A DNA stretch of 64,000 bases from Shimia haliotis. GTDB lineage: Bacteria; Pseudomonadota; Alphaproteobacteria; Rhodobacterales; Rhodobacteraceae. Of the stretch, positions 39,191 to 48,411 are shown one piece after another. Position numbers and translations under genes: made by a program. A model generated the notes under the pieces. That model saw nothing but the letters and a program-made list of their open reading frames with translations, was not told the origin of the DNA and searched no databases. The stretch lies in assembly GCF_900114415.1 (NCBI RefSeq), contig NZ_FOSZ01000004.1:332183-396182 (forward strand), read 5' to 3'. Every line of letters begins with the position of its first letter. The stretch's first letter is position 1.

Positions 39191-40008
39191 CGTTTGGCGT
39201 TCCAGGAAAGGGAGGCATGACGACGGGTGTAAAATTCGCCCATCAGCCCGATCATCAAAAGAACAATTCCCACCATGAGCGGATAGATCACGGAGGAATT
39301 GCGGGGGAAATAATTTATGAAAGCAAATCCACGCGCTTGGTCGATGCAATGGAACAGCGGGTTCCAGTCAAACATCGCCAGCATAAAACTGGGAAGGGTG
39401 TTTGCGACAAACATTTTGCCGGAGGCAATCATGTTCGCGCGGGCGTAGACCGTGGACGCAATTGACACAAATGTCGGGAACCACGGCTTGAGCGCCAGAA
39501 AAACAGTGCCGATGGCCAAGCCCGTGAACCAGCCCAAGAGCAACATGCCAAAGGTCTGGATTGGCTTGTCAATCGAGATGGGCGTGAAGGCAACGTGATA
39601 GACAAACAGGATCGCAAAGAGCGACAGCACCTGAATATAGAGCGTACCCAGCGCCGCAGACAGGATCGAGATGATCGTGTTCATCGGCGCGTGTTTCATC
39701 ATTGGCGATGATGGGCCTTCTGACCCCACCACCGCGCCCAGCGTTTTGGTGTGAGTCAGGAACAGAAACACACCGGACATCAGGTAAATCAAGAAATCCC
39801 CTCGCAGCACGGCGCTGCGCAACCCGAGAACCGAAAACATGACGTAGAATGCGAGCACGAAAATGATCGCCTGCAGCATGTTGGTAATGATTGAGAGCAC
39901 CGCATTGCCGTGGCCTTTGCGCACGTTTCTGACAATCGAGTGATAGACCAACTCGAGAATATTCAGCGCTGACGTGAGTGTCGTTTTTTGTGCTGTATGT
40001 TGAAACAT
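39187..40008 (-). CDS. ABC-2 type permease for polysaccharide export (KpsM-like)
   Basis: A 273-residue membrane protein with about six hydrophobic segments (e.g. AIIFVLAFYVMFSVLG, YLMSGVFLFLTHTKTLGAV, TFGMLLLGWFTGLAIGTVFLAL, VIYPLMVGIVLLMIGLMGEFY). The pattern fits ABC-2 permeases that carry capsule or O-antigen chains across the inner membrane with a KpsT-type ATPase. No such ATPase lies in this window. It is divergent from cysQ, with 119 bp between the starts, and heads the polysaccharide locus. Confidence 0.8.
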   Translation of the reverse strand: MFQHTAQKTTLTSALNILELVYHSIVRNVRKGHGNAVLSIITNMLQAIIFVLAFYVMFSVLGLRSAVLRGDFLIYLMSGVFLFLTHTKTLGAVVGSEGPSSPMMKHAPMNTIISILSAALGTLYIQVLSLFAILFVYHVAFTPISIDKPIQTFGMLLLGWFTGLAIGTVFLALKPWFPTFVSIASTVYARANMIASGKMFVANTLPSFMLAMFDWNPLFHCIDQARGFAFINYFPRNSSVIYPLMVGIVLLMIGLMGEFYTRRHASLSWNAKR

Positions 40009-40127
40009 TGCCTGTGCTTTGCGCGGGGTTATATCGTTATTGCAGGGAATTCTTGCCGTTCGGTTACGCTGGCATCATAAGGGGCCGGACTGTGCAGTTC
40101 AACAAATGCCCGCCTAGGAGAGATCTT

Positions 40128-40925
40128 TTGAATTACGATGTGCTTATTCCTGTTATCCGAAAACTTGCGATCGAGGCCGGCGCCAAGATTATGGAGATTT
40201 ACAACTCCGACGATTTTGACGTGAAGGTTAAATCGGATGACAGCCCTGTAACGGCAGCGGATGAGGCAGCGGATGCGATCATTTCGGCAGGTTTGCGTGC
40301 GGCGTTTCCGGACGTGATGCTGGTGACAGAGGAGCAGGCGGACAGCCATTCGGCCAAGGGGGAGACCTTTCTGATTGTGGACCCGTTGGACGGCACCAAA
40401 GAGTTCATTCATCGCCGCGGCGATTTTACCGTGAATATTGCTTATGTTGAAAAAGGTGTGCCGCAGCGCGGTGTGGTTTACGCGCCCGCCAAAGAGCGCA
40501 TGTTCTTTACTCAGGCGGACGGTCAATCCGTTGAAGAGGTTGGCGTGTTTGATCTGGACGTTGTCGGTGAAACCCGTGAGATCAACGTGGCGAAATCGGA
40601 CAACGCGGCGCTGATGGTTGTGGCGTCCAAATCGCACCGCGATCAGGCGACCGACGACTACATCAACAAATACAACGTCAAAGACAGCAAATCGGCGGGC
40701 AGTTCGTTGAAATTCTGTCTCGTGGCCACAGGCGAGGCGGATATTTACCCGCGTGTTGGCCGCACGATGGAGTGGGACACCGCCGCAGGCCACGCGGTTC
40801 TTCTGGGTGCGGGCGGTCAGGTGGTGCGTTTTGACGACCACACGCCGCTGACCTATGGCAAAGACGATTTTGCCAACCCGTTCTTCATTGCTTATGCACC
40901 TGATGTGGAGTTGAAAACCGCCTGA
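40128..40925 (+). CDS. cysQ: 3'(2'),5'-bisphosphate nucleotidase
   Basis: Removes 3'-phosphate from PAP/PAPS, the by-product of sulfation. The 265-residue protein shows the Li+-sensitive phosphatase motifs: VTAADEAAD, IVDPLDGTKEFIHRRGDFTVNIA and WDTAAGHAVLLGAGG. The start is TTG 40128, supported by AGGAGAGA just upstream; the longer frame is not translated into anything sensible. A role recycling PAP for the sulfotransferase at 53385 is likely. Its stop overlaps the kdsB start. Confidence 0.88.
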   Translation: MNYDVLIPVIRKLAIEAGAKIMEIYNSDDFDVKVKSDDSPVTAADEAADAIISAGLRAAFPDVMLVTEEQADSHSAKGETFLIVDPLDGTKEFIHRRGDFTVNIAYVEKGVPQRGVVYAPAKERMFFTQADGQSVEEVGVFDLDVVGETREINVAKSDNAALMVVASKSHRDQATDDYINKYNVKDSKSAGSSLKFCLVATGEADIYPRVGRTMEWDTAAGHAVLLGAGGQVVRFDDHTPLTYGKDDFANPFFIAYAPDVELKTA

Positions 40926-41725
40926 TGTCTGTTCTGATCATCATTCCCGCGCGCTATGCTTCGACGCGCTATCCTGCCAAACCCCTCGCGGAACTGCGCG
41001 GGGCCACCGGAGAAGCCCGCAGCCTGATCCAGCGCAGCTGGGAGGCGGCTTGTGCGGTCGAAGGCGTGGATCGCGTGGTGGTGGCGACGGATGATGATCG
41101 CATCAAGGACGCCGCAGAGGCCTTTGGCGCGGAGGTTGTGATGACCTCGGAAGATTGCGCCAATGGCACAGAACGTTGTGCTGAGGCGTTTGACGCGCTG
41201 GGCGGGGGATACGACATCGTTGTGAACTTGCAGGGTGACGCGCCGCTGACGCCGGCGTGGTTTGTTGAGGATCTGGTGCAGGGGCTGCGCGACGACAGTA
41301 TGGCGGAGGTGGCGACACCTGTGTTGCGCTGTGACGGGCGGGCGCTGAACGGGTTCCTCGAAGACCGCCGTGCCGGGCGCGTGGGCGGCACAACGGCGGT
41401 GTTCACCACTGATCGTCACGCGCTCTATTTTTCCAAAGAAGTGGTGCCGTTCACGTCAGAAACCTATGCCGACGAAGACGCAACGCCGGTGTTCCATCAT
41501 GTCGGCGTTTATGCCTATCGCCCGTCGGCGCTGGGCGCTTACCCACGCTGGTCAGCGGGGCCGTTGGAGCAACTTGAAGGGTTGGAGCAGCTGCGGTTCA
41601 TGGAGCACGGGCGGCAAGTGTTGTGCGTCGAAGTCGAGGCGCGCGGGCGGCAGTTTTGGGAGTTGAACAACCCCGAAGATGTCCCACGGATCGAGGCGAT
41701 GATGGCTGAGATGGGCGTTGCATGA
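40925..41725 (+). CDS. kdsB: 3-deoxy-manno-octulosonate cytidylyltransferase
   Basis: Makes CMP-Kdo. 266 residues with the N-terminal IIIPARYASTRYPAKPLAEL, the CTP-binding core VDRVVVATDDDRIKDAAEAFG, VNLQGDAPL, and the C-terminal GLEQLRFMEHGRQVLCVEV. Kdo is used in lipid A core or in capsule anchoring; placement in a glycan locus with kdsD elsewhere (58029) suits the latter. Overlaps cysQ (TGATG) and the following glycosyltransferase (4 bp). Confidence 0.92.
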   Translation: MSVLIIIPARYASTRYPAKPLAELRGATGEARSLIQRSWEAACAVEGVDRVVVATDDDRIKDAAEAFGAEVVMTSEDCANGTERCAEAFDALGGGYDIVVNLQGDAPLTPAWFVEDLVQGLRDDSMAEVATPVLRCDGRALNGFLEDRRAGRVGGTTAVFTTDRHALYFSKEVVPFTSETYADEDATPVFHHVGVYAYRPSALGAYPRWSAGPLEQLEGLEQLRFMEHGRQVLCVEVEARGRQFWELNNPEDVPRIEAMMAEMGVA

Positions 41726-42969
41726 AGCAGCTTCCGGTCAGCGTGATCGTTGTCAGCCGGGGGCGGCCCCGGTCTTTGCGGCGCACGCTGATGGGGATTT
41801 CCCAACAGGTTTATCCGCAATTTGAGATCATTGTCGTCACCGACAGTGAAGGCATCGATGCGGTGCAGTTTCTAGATTTCGGACATCAGCTTAAACTGGT
41901 GGAATTTGACGAGCCCAATATCTCGGCGGCGCGCAATCATGGTGTTGCGGTGGCTGCCGGTGAGGTTGTCGCGTTTATTGACGATGACGCGGTTCCGGAA
42001 ACAGGTTGGCTTTGGCATTTGGTGGCGCCTTTTGCCCGTACCGACGTTGCTGCGGCTGGCGGGTTTGTGCGGGGGCGTAATGGTATCGCGTTTCAATGGA
42101 AGGCACGGTCAGTCGATGGTGCCGCGCAGCATTGCGATATTTCCTTGGGCAACGACAAGCCGGTTGAGATGACACCAAGCAAGGGGCGCGCGGTCAAGAC
42201 CGAAGGCACCAACATGGCCTTTCGTCGGGATGTGTTGGCCGAAATGGGCGGGTTTGATCCGGCGTTCCGATACTACCTTGATGAAACCGATCTGAACCTG
42301 CGGCTGGCCGATCAGGGCGCTATTACGGCGATTGTACCCCTTGCCGAAGTGCATCACGGATATTTTGAGAGCGTCAGGCGGTCAGCCCGTCGCGCGCCGA
42401 GGGACTTGCATGATGTTGGCGCGAGCATGGCGGTTTTCCTGCGCAAACACTGTTCCCAAGAGGCACGGGCGAAGGTTTGGACAGAATACCAACGCGGGCA
42501 GCGTCGCCGGCTAGTTGATTTTATGGTCCGTGGAGAGATCATGCCCGGAGATGTCGCGCGGCTGATGCGGAGCATGCGGGTCGGGCATTCCGACGGAATG
42601 GAACGCCCGATTTCGGTGTTGCCGCGGATCGCGCGATCTTCGGAGGGGTTTCGCGCCTTTGAGAGAACATCTGGCGGTGCCGTGGTGATTGCGGGGCGTC
42701 ACTGGCGGCGGCGCAAAATTCTTGAAGAGGCCCAGAGCGCGGCAATCTCGGGCAAGGTGCCCTCTGTTTTTGTGTTTTCGCGCACAGGCCTTTTTCATAA
42801 GGTGATCTATCACTCCGAGGGATACTGGGAACAGGTTGGTGGTCTGTTTGGTCGATCTGACCGGAATGGCCGATTGTTTCGTTTGATGGGTTTCCGGAAC
42901 CGATTGAAGTCGGAAAAACAGAGGGTTGCCCGTCAAAGGATGTTGATGGATGAAGGCGGGAACGTCTGA
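41722..42969 (+). CDS. Glycosyltransferase family 2
   Basis: A 415-residue transferase. The GT-A domain is at the N-terminus: VSVIVVSRGRPRSLRRTLMGIS, the NISAARNHGVAVAAGEVVAFIDDDAV segment with the metal-binding DDD, and FDPAFRYYLDETDLNLRLADQG with the usual acidic base region. The last about 180 residues are a basic helical extension of unknown role. It is cytoplasmic, with no membrane spans. Donor and acceptor unknown. The ATG overlaps kdsB. Confidence 0.85.
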   Translation: MKQLPVSVIVVSRGRPRSLRRTLMGISQQVYPQFEIIVVTDSEGIDAVQFLDFGHQLKLVEFDEPNISAARNHGVAVAAGEVVAFIDDDAVPETGWLWHLVAPFARTDVAAAGGFVRGRNGIAFQWKARSVDGAAQHCDISLGNDKPVEMTPSKGRAVKTEGTNMAFRRDVLAEMGGFDPAFRYYLDETDLNLRLADQGAITAIVPLAEVHHGYFESVRRSARRAPRDLHDVGASMAVFLRKHCSQEARAKVWTEYQRGQRRRLVDFMVRGEIMPGDVARLMRSMRVGHSDGMERPISVLPRIARSSEGFRAFERTSGGAVVIAGRHWRRRKILEEAQSAAISGKVPSVFVFSRTGLFHKVIYHSEGYWEQVGGLFGRSDRNGRLFRLMGFRNRLKSEKQRVARQRMLMDEGGNV

Positions 42970-42984
42970 CAGGAAGGACCGAGC

Positions 42985-44010
42985 ATGACACAACAACAGC
43001 GCACTGCATTGGTGACGGGGTCGGCAGGCTTTATCGGCTATCACACCGCGAAGGAGTTGTTGGCGGACGGCTGGCGGGTGATCGGGTTGGATGCCATGAC
43101 CGATTACTACGATGTGACGCTCAAAGAGCGTCGCCATGCCATGTTGCTTCAGAATCCGGGTTTCGCAGCCATCAAGGCCCGGCTCGAGGAGCCAGGCAAA
43201 TTGATGGATATTTTTGCCGAGTACAGGCCGGATGCGGTGATCCATTTGGCGGCACAGGCCGGTGTGCGGTATTCGATTGACGAGCCGCGATCCTATGTGG
43301 AAGCGAACCTGATCGGAACCTTTGACTTGCTAGAGGCCGCGCGGGCTTATCCGCCGGCGCATATGCTGATGGCTTCGACCAGTTCGGTCTATGGGGCCAA
43401 CACCGAGATGCCCTATGCAGAGACACACAAGGCAGACAGCCAGATGTCGTTTTATGCGGCCACCAAAAAGGCCAACGAAGCGATGGCGCATTCCTATGCG
43501 CATCTCTATGGCGTGCCGATTACCATGTTCCGGTTCTTCACCGTGTATGGGCCGTGGGGGCGACCGGATATGGCGCTTTTCAAATTCACCAAGGCGATTT
43601 TGGAAGGACGAGCGATCGACGTTTACAACCACGGCGATATGAAACGTGATTTTACCTTCATCGACGATTTGACGCGGGGCATCGTGAATTTGATCGAAGC
43701 CGTTCCGGCAGCGCCGGATGCTCGTGAGCAGGAGTTTGAGAACGACAGCTTGAGCGCCGTAGCGCCGTGGCGCGTTTGCAATATCGGCAACGGGCAACCG
43801 GTGCAGTTGATGGACTATATCAAGGCGATTGAACTCGCGCTTGGGCAGGAAGCCGAAAAGAACTTTATGCCAATGCAGGCTGGGGATGTGCCTGCAACTT
43901 GGGCGGATGCGGGATTGCTGGAGCAATTGACCGGCACCATTCCGAAAACGCCTGTCCAAGAAGGTGTGGCAAAATTTGTGGCGTGGTATCGCGACTTCTA
44001 CAGCGTTTGA
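42985..44010 (+). CDS. NAD-dependent epimerase, UDP-glucuronate 4-epimerase type
   Basis: A 341-residue extended SDR enzyme. Cofactor motif GSAGFIGYHTAK, catalytic Tyr-Lys in SFYAATKKANE with Ser in ASTSSVYG, and RFFTVYGPWGRPDMALFKF followed by VYNHGDMKRDFTFIDDL, which is characteristic of UDP-GlcA 4-epimerases making UDP-galacturonate. Substrate assignment is by family resemblance. Its stop directly abuts the convergent NDP-sugar epimerase gene. Confidence 0.85.
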   Translation: MTQQQRTALVTGSAGFIGYHTAKELLADGWRVIGLDAMTDYYDVTLKERRHAMLLQNPGFAAIKARLEEPGKLMDIFAEYRPDAVIHLAAQAGVRYSIDEPRSYVEANLIGTFDLLEAARAYPPAHMLMASTSSVYGANTEMPYAETHKADSQMSFYAATKKANEAMAHSYAHLYGVPITMFRFFTVYGPWGRPDMALFKFTKAILEGRAIDVYNHGDMKRDFTFIDDLTRGIVNLIEAVPAAPDAREQEFENDSLSAVAPWRVCNIGNGQPVQLMDYIKAIELALGQEAEKNFMPMQAGDVPATWADAGLLEQLTGTIPKTPVQEGVAKFVAWYRDFYSV

Positions 44011-45900
44011 TCAGCTTTTGCCCGTCATGGTGCGATTGGCGAAATTGGCATCCTCGGCGGATTCCACCCAGCGCATCATGGTGGTTTCCAGAAGCTCGGC
44101 GTCGCGTGTTTCCACCGCGCGGCGCAGATCCTGAAGCGCGCCTGCGATCTCAAGCTCGGACAGGTAGCTTTCCTGCGCTCTCAGGATTTTCTGGTGTGGT
44201 GTGGTCAGCATGTCAGAGCCAATTAGAAGCTCTTCGTGAATTTTCTCGCCCTGTTTTAACCCGGTGATTTCGATTGGAATATCCCCATTGGGATCACGTT
44301 CGTCCCGAACAGTGTAGCCGGCCGCCTCGATCATTTTGTGGGCAACGTTGAGGATTTTCACGGGCTGGCCCATGTCGAGAACAAACACATCTCCGCCCCG
44401 CGAGAAAGATCCGGCGAGCAGCACCAAACGGACCGCTTCGTCGACGGTCATGAAATAACGTGTGACTTCCGGATGGGTAACGGTGACTGGGCCACCGTTG
44501 CGGATCTGGTCCTGAAACAAGGGGATCACGGAACCTGAGGAGCCCAACACATTGCCAAAACGCACCATGGAAAACTTGGTGGTCTGCGAGCGGGTCGCAA
44601 GATCCTGAATCACCAACTCAGCCAGCCGTTTTGAGGAGCCCATAACAGATTCCGGCCGAACGGCCTTGTCTGTGGACACAAGAATAAAGCGGCGCACGCC
44701 TGCGCGGCGGGCTTCTTCGGCAACGACACGCGTGCCAAAGACGTTGTTGCGCACACCTTCGAATGCGTTGCCCTCTACGATGTTGACGTGTTTGTAGGCG
44801 GCGGCATGAAACACCACATCAATCTCGTGTGCTTCCAGAGTTTCACGGATCAGTTCTGTCAGGCCGACAGATCCAAGGACCGCGGTGAGTTTGACGTTGA
44901 GGCCGAAGTCCTCAAGCTCGCGCTGGATTTTATATAGCGCGTGTTCGCTGTGATCGAGCAGCACCAATTGCGCCGGTTCGAGGCGGATGATCTGTCGGCA
45001 AAGTTCAGACCCGATGGATCCACCGGCGCCGGTCACAAGAATGTTGTGGCCTCGATAGGTGGAGTCTGAGGCCGGAAGGTCCGTTTCCAGAGCGTCGCGC
45101 CCCAAAAGCGCGTGGAGTTTCACTGGAGCGGCGTTGGTAACCTTTTCGCCGTGCAGAACGATGTCAGAGAAAGAAGGCAGAGCCAGGACTTCGCAGTTTA
45201 GGCCGCTCAGTTTCTTTGCGAGCCGCAGACGCACGGCCTGATCCGATGATGGCATCGCGAGGATCACACGGTCGATGCCAATTCGACGCACAAGCATGGG
45301 GATGTCATTGGGGGAATGCACCCGCAGTCCCAAGATCGACAGGCGGTGCAGATTGGGGTTGTCGTCAACAAAACACGCCCCTTCAAATTCGTCATCTGTC
45401 CGTAGCGCGGCCGCAAGCTGTTGCCCGGTTTGGCCGGCGCCGTAGATCAGCACCAGTTTGCGCTCAAGCCGGCTGGAATAAATTCGGGACACAATTTTGC
45501 GCAGGATCACCCGGTTGCTTACCGACAAAACGGCAAAAATGATGCCCGAGTTCAGGAGCGCCGCAAATGGAATGTGTGGGAAAATGCTTGTGAACTGGCT
45601 GAGAGCTTCTGCAACGATGATCAGGGTGCCGGAAATGATCAAGGTATGACCGATGTCATCCATACCGTAGGCATTGAGCTTGATACGGTGCAATCCAAAG
45701 AAGCTCATCATGCCGGCGGCGAGCGGGAGCAGGACGGCAAGGTACCAAAGCAGATCCGGTAGGCGAAGGGATTCGCCCGTCCTTGTGCCGATCAAAAGTG
45801 CTCCAATCACGCAGGAAATGCAGACAAGGGACAGGTCAGTGCCTAAGAGAATTTTCCCTTTTTGAGAACGTTTTAAAGTGGTTACAAATTCATAAAGCAT
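44011..45900 (-). CDS. Membrane-bound NDP-sugar epimerase/dehydratase (CapD/WbpM type)
   Basis: A 629-residue protein. The N-terminus has four hydrophobic helices (about 15-125). A first Rossmann-like domain follows (LVLIYGAGQTGQQLAAALR), then the catalytic SDR domain at about 290: ILVTGAGGSIGSELCRQI. Active-site features are VFHAAAYKHVNIVE, LVSTDKAVRPESVMGSSKRLAE (with Lys/Met in place of the classical Tyr-x3-Lys, as in 4,6-dehydratases), and MVRFGNVLGSSGSVIP. Such enzymes convert UDP-GlcNAc into unusual amino sugars. ATG 45900 is preferred to an upstream TTG. Confidence 0.88.
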   Translation of the reverse strand: MLYEFVTTLKRSQKGKILLGTDLSLVCISCVIGALLIGTRTGESLRLPDLLWYLAVLLPLAAGMMSFFGLHRIKLNAYGMDDIGHTLIISGTLIIVAEALSQFTSIFPHIPFAALLNSGIIFAVLSVSNRVILRKIVSRIYSSRLERKLVLIYGAGQTGQQLAAALRTDDEFEGACFVDDNPNLHRLSILGLRVHSPNDIPMLVRRIGIDRVILAMPSSDQAVRLRLAKKLSGLNCEVLALPSFSDIVLHGEKVTNAAPVKLHALLGRDALETDLPASDSTYRGHNILVTGAGGSIGSELCRQIIRLEPAQLVLLDHSEHALYKIQRELEDFGLNVKLTAVLGSVGLTELIRETLEAHEIDVVFHAAAYKHVNIVEGNAFEGVRNNVFGTRVVAEEARRAGVRRFILVSTDKAVRPESVMGSSKRLAELVIQDLATRSQTTKFSMVRFGNVLGSSGSVIPLFQDQIRNGGPVTVTHPEVTRYFMTVDEAVRLVLLAGSFSRGGDVFVLDMGQPVKILNVAHKMIEAAGYTVRDERDPNGDIPIEITGLKQGEKIHEELLIGSDMLTTPHQKILRAQESYLSELEIAGALQDLRRAVETRDAELLETTMMRWVESAEDANFANRTMTGKS

Positions 45901-46245
45901 AGCTATTCTCAAATTAGGCGGGTGAGACAAAGGCGAACTTTCGCCGCCCTTTTAGCATCACTCAAAACGTTCTGTTAACCTACTATAGCACCGTTGTTCG
46001 TACAGTGCGGAATTCCTGCAATTGGCTTTTGGGGGTGCTGGCTCGAGAACTGATCGTGAAAATATGGGGCACATTTGGCATCTACGGGTGCGTTTCAAAA
46101 GCGGGGACACCTGAATTGCGAAGTGCGGAAGAAAATTGAGAAATTCGGCGGCTGAATTGCGCAAGAAAGTAGCCAAAGTAGTCTAAAGCTGTCATTTAAC
46201 AATCGCAAGAAAGTGCTGTGCGCTGCAATAACTGGGGCAATGTGA
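45901..46245. other. Intergenic regulatory region between divergent polysaccharide genes
   Basis: 345 bp, visibly more AT-rich than the genes, no credible ORF. It must carry promoters for both the dehydratase and the export protein. An exact direct repeat CGCAAGAAAGT occurs at 46160-46170 and 46204-46214, 44 bp apart; the second copy ends 31 bp before the export gene ATG. CTGAATTGCG occurs at 46111 and, nearly, at 46152. These may be operator sites. Confidence 0.45.
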
Positions 46246-47346
46246 ATGAAATCCAAGGCTGCTTTGGCGGTGATGTTGTTGGCGCTTGGCGTGTTGACTG
46301 CGTGTTCGTTGCCGCGCGGCGGACCGGTTGCTTCTGAGATTATTGGACAAAACAAGCCTGAAGATATCGTGGTCGAAGAAGTGACCCGCGCTTCTGTGGC
46401 CCAGATCGAGAAATGGCCCTCTGCGGGCTGGCACGGACACTATCACTGGTTCTCGCGGCAACCTGGCCCAAACAACCGTCTGATCCGGCCGGGTGATTTG
46501 GTCATCCTCACGATTTGGGACAATCAGGACAATTCGCTTCTCCTTGGTCCGGAACAGCGCAGCGCGCCGTTGCGACCTGAAGAAGTCGCGTTAGATGGCA
46601 CGGTTTTTGTTCCATATGTCGACAACATTCAGGTGAATGGCCTGACCCCTCAGGAAGCACGGGAAGTTATTCAGGAACGTCTGACACCAATTGCACCCTC
46701 TGCTCAGGTGCAGATCGAGGTACAATCCGGCCGCCGGAATTCGGCCGATCTGGTCACTGGTGTCAAAAATCCCGGCACATATCCCTTGCAGGACCGGAAT
46801 GTGTCGATCTTGTCATTGATTGCGCAGGGCGGTGGCATCGATGGCAATGTCGAGAACCCTTTGGTTCGCTTGATGCGTGACGGAAAAGCCTACGAGATCC
46901 CAGTGGATAGCCTATATAAGGATCCCGCAAAGAATGTGATCATTCGAGGGGGAGACCAGATTCTGGTGGAGGAGGAAGAACGATTCTTTCTCGCATTGGG
47001 TGCCACGCAATCAGAAAAACAGGTTTTCTTCCACAAAGAGCGCATATCCGCGATGGAAGCCTTGTCGCTGCTTGGGGGTTTGACCGATACGCGGGCCAAT
47101 CCACAGGGCATATTGGTGTTGCGGGAATATCCGGAGGACGCGGTGCGCCTGGATCGGTCTGGCCCCTCGACGCGGCACGTTGTGTTTGTTTTTGACATTA
47201 CAAATGCCGACGGTGTGTTTGGCGCGCGAAATTTCCGAATTCAGCCTAATGACATTGTAATGGCATCAGAATCTGCCGTAAAACCAGCGCAGGCGGTGAT
47301 TGCGTTGGCCGGATCGCTGTTTGCTTTGAACAACGTTTTTGATTGA
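46246..47346 (+). CDS. Polysaccharide export outer-membrane lipoprotein (Wza/KpsD/BexD type)
   Basis: A 366-residue lipoprotein (MKSKAALAVMLLALGVLTAC) of the outer-membrane polysaccharide export family. After the signal comes the Poly_export domain (RLIRPGDLVILTIWDNQDNS...VALDGTVFVPYVDNIQVNGLTPQEAREVIQERL) and then SLBB-type domains (GVKNPGTYPLQDRNVSILSLIAQGGG; ALGATQSEKQVFFHKERISAMEALSLLGGL). It would form the outer-membrane channel for the glycan, paired with the KpsM-like permease. Confidence 0.9.
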   Translation: MKSKAALAVMLLALGVLTACSLPRGGPVASEIIGQNKPEDIVVEEVTRASVAQIEKWPSAGWHGHYHWFSRQPGPNNRLIRPGDLVILTIWDNQDNSLLLGPEQRSAPLRPEEVALDGTVFVPYVDNIQVNGLTPQEAREVIQERLTPIAPSAQVQIEVQSGRRNSADLVTGVKNPGTYPLQDRNVSILSLIAQGGGIDGNVENPLVRLMRDGKAYEIPVDSLYKDPAKNVIIRGGDQILVEEEERFFLALGATQSEKQVFFHKERISAMEALSLLGGLTDTRANPQGILVLREYPEDAVRLDRSGPSTRHVVFVFDITNADGVFGARNFRIQPNDIVMASESAVKPAQAVIALAGSLFALNNVFD

Positions 47347-47451
47347 TTTGGGTTCTTGAAGTATATCGCCCAAGAGTGCGAATTTTGTTAGGATTTCTCC
47401 CGCCGGAATTGATGTCCAGGCGGACATAGTATTGGTAACAGGGAGGCTAGA

Positions 47452-47478
47452 ATGCCTACGGACGAACGAGAAGAGTGA
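47452..47478 (+). promoter_or_regulatory. Candidate 8-codon upstream ORF of galU
   Basis: ATG 47452 follows a strong ribosome-binding site GGGAGG (47441-47446) and reads MPTDEREE then TGA. Its stop is 7 bp before the galU ATG, whose own ribosome-binding site is weak. Translational coupling is possible; chance is not excluded. Confidence 0.35.
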
Positions 47479-47485
47479 GTGACAC

Positions 47486-48379
47486 ATGCGTAGAAAAGTG
47501 ACCAAAGCAATTTTTCCAGTTGCGGGGCTTGGCACTCGATTTCTTCCAGCAACGAAGGCTGTTCCTAAGGAAATCATGACGCTGGTGGATCGCCCCTTGA
47601 TCCAGTACGCGATTGATGAGGCCCGTGAGGCCGGTATCAAGGAATTCATCTTCGTTACGTCCCGCGGAAAAGGTGCGCTTGAAGACTACTTTGATCACAC
47701 TCCCCAACTTGAGCAGGAATTGCGCAAGAAGGGTAAGACCGAGCTGTTGAAGACGCTCAAAGCGACCAATATGGACAGCGGGGCAATTGCCTATATTCGC
47801 CAACACAAGGCGCTTGGCCTTGGTCACGCGGTGGCTTGTGCACAGCGCCTGATAGCCAACGAACCTTTTGCTGTGATTTTGCCGGACGACGTGATTGCCG
47901 GTGAGCAGGGCTGTCTCAAACAGATGGTGGATGCCTACAACGAGACCGGCGGCTGCATGGTGGCTGCGATGGAAGTGCCGCCAGAGAAGGCCTCTTCTTA
48001 CGGTGTGCTGGATGTAAAAGAGGACATGGGTGCGTTGGTGTCGGTCAAAGGCATGGTTGAAAAACCCAAGGCCAATGAGGCGCCGTCCAATCTCGCGGTG
48101 ATTGGGCGTTATATCCTGACGCCTGATGTGTTGCGCAATCTAAACAAGCAAGAGAGCGGCGCAGGTGGTGAAATTCAGTTGACCGACGCGATTGCCAAAG
48201 AGATTGAGATGGAACGCAACGTCTATGGCTTCCGATTCAAAGGCCAGCGGTACGATTGCGGATCCAAGGCAGGTTTCTTGCAGGCAACTGTGGCTTTTGC
48301 TTTGGCGCGGGATGATCTGCGTGACGAACTTGAAATGTATCTGGAAGAGATGCTTGCGGCTCGACGCGCGGCGCAATAA
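47486..48379 (+). CDS. galU: UTP-glucose-1-phosphate uridylyltransferase
   Basis: Makes UDP-glucose. 297 residues with the N-terminal nucleotide-binding motif AIFPVAGLGTRFLPATKAVPKEI, DRPLIQYAIDEA, the VILPDDVIAGE metal site, and GVLDVKEDMGALVSVKGMVEKPK. Normal length. UDP-glucose from it feeds galE, 32 bp downstream, and via UDP-glucuronate the epimerase at 42985. Confidence 0.95.
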   Translation: MRRKVTKAIFPVAGLGTRFLPATKAVPKEIMTLVDRPLIQYAIDEAREAGIKEFIFVTSRGKGALEDYFDHTPQLEQELRKKGKTELLKTLKATNMDSGAIAYIRQHKALGLGHAVACAQRLIANEPFAVILPDDVIAGEQGCLKQMVDAYNETGGCMVAAMEVPPEKASSYGVLDVKEDMGALVSVKGMVEKPKANEAPSNLAVIGRYILTPDVLRNLNKQESGAGGEIQLTDAIAKEIEMERNVYGFRFKGQRYDCGSKAGFLQATVAFALARDDLRDELEMYLEEMLAARRAAQ

Positions 48380-48411
48380 TCCCATAGTCAGATAAGACGG
48401 GGAGGGTTGGC

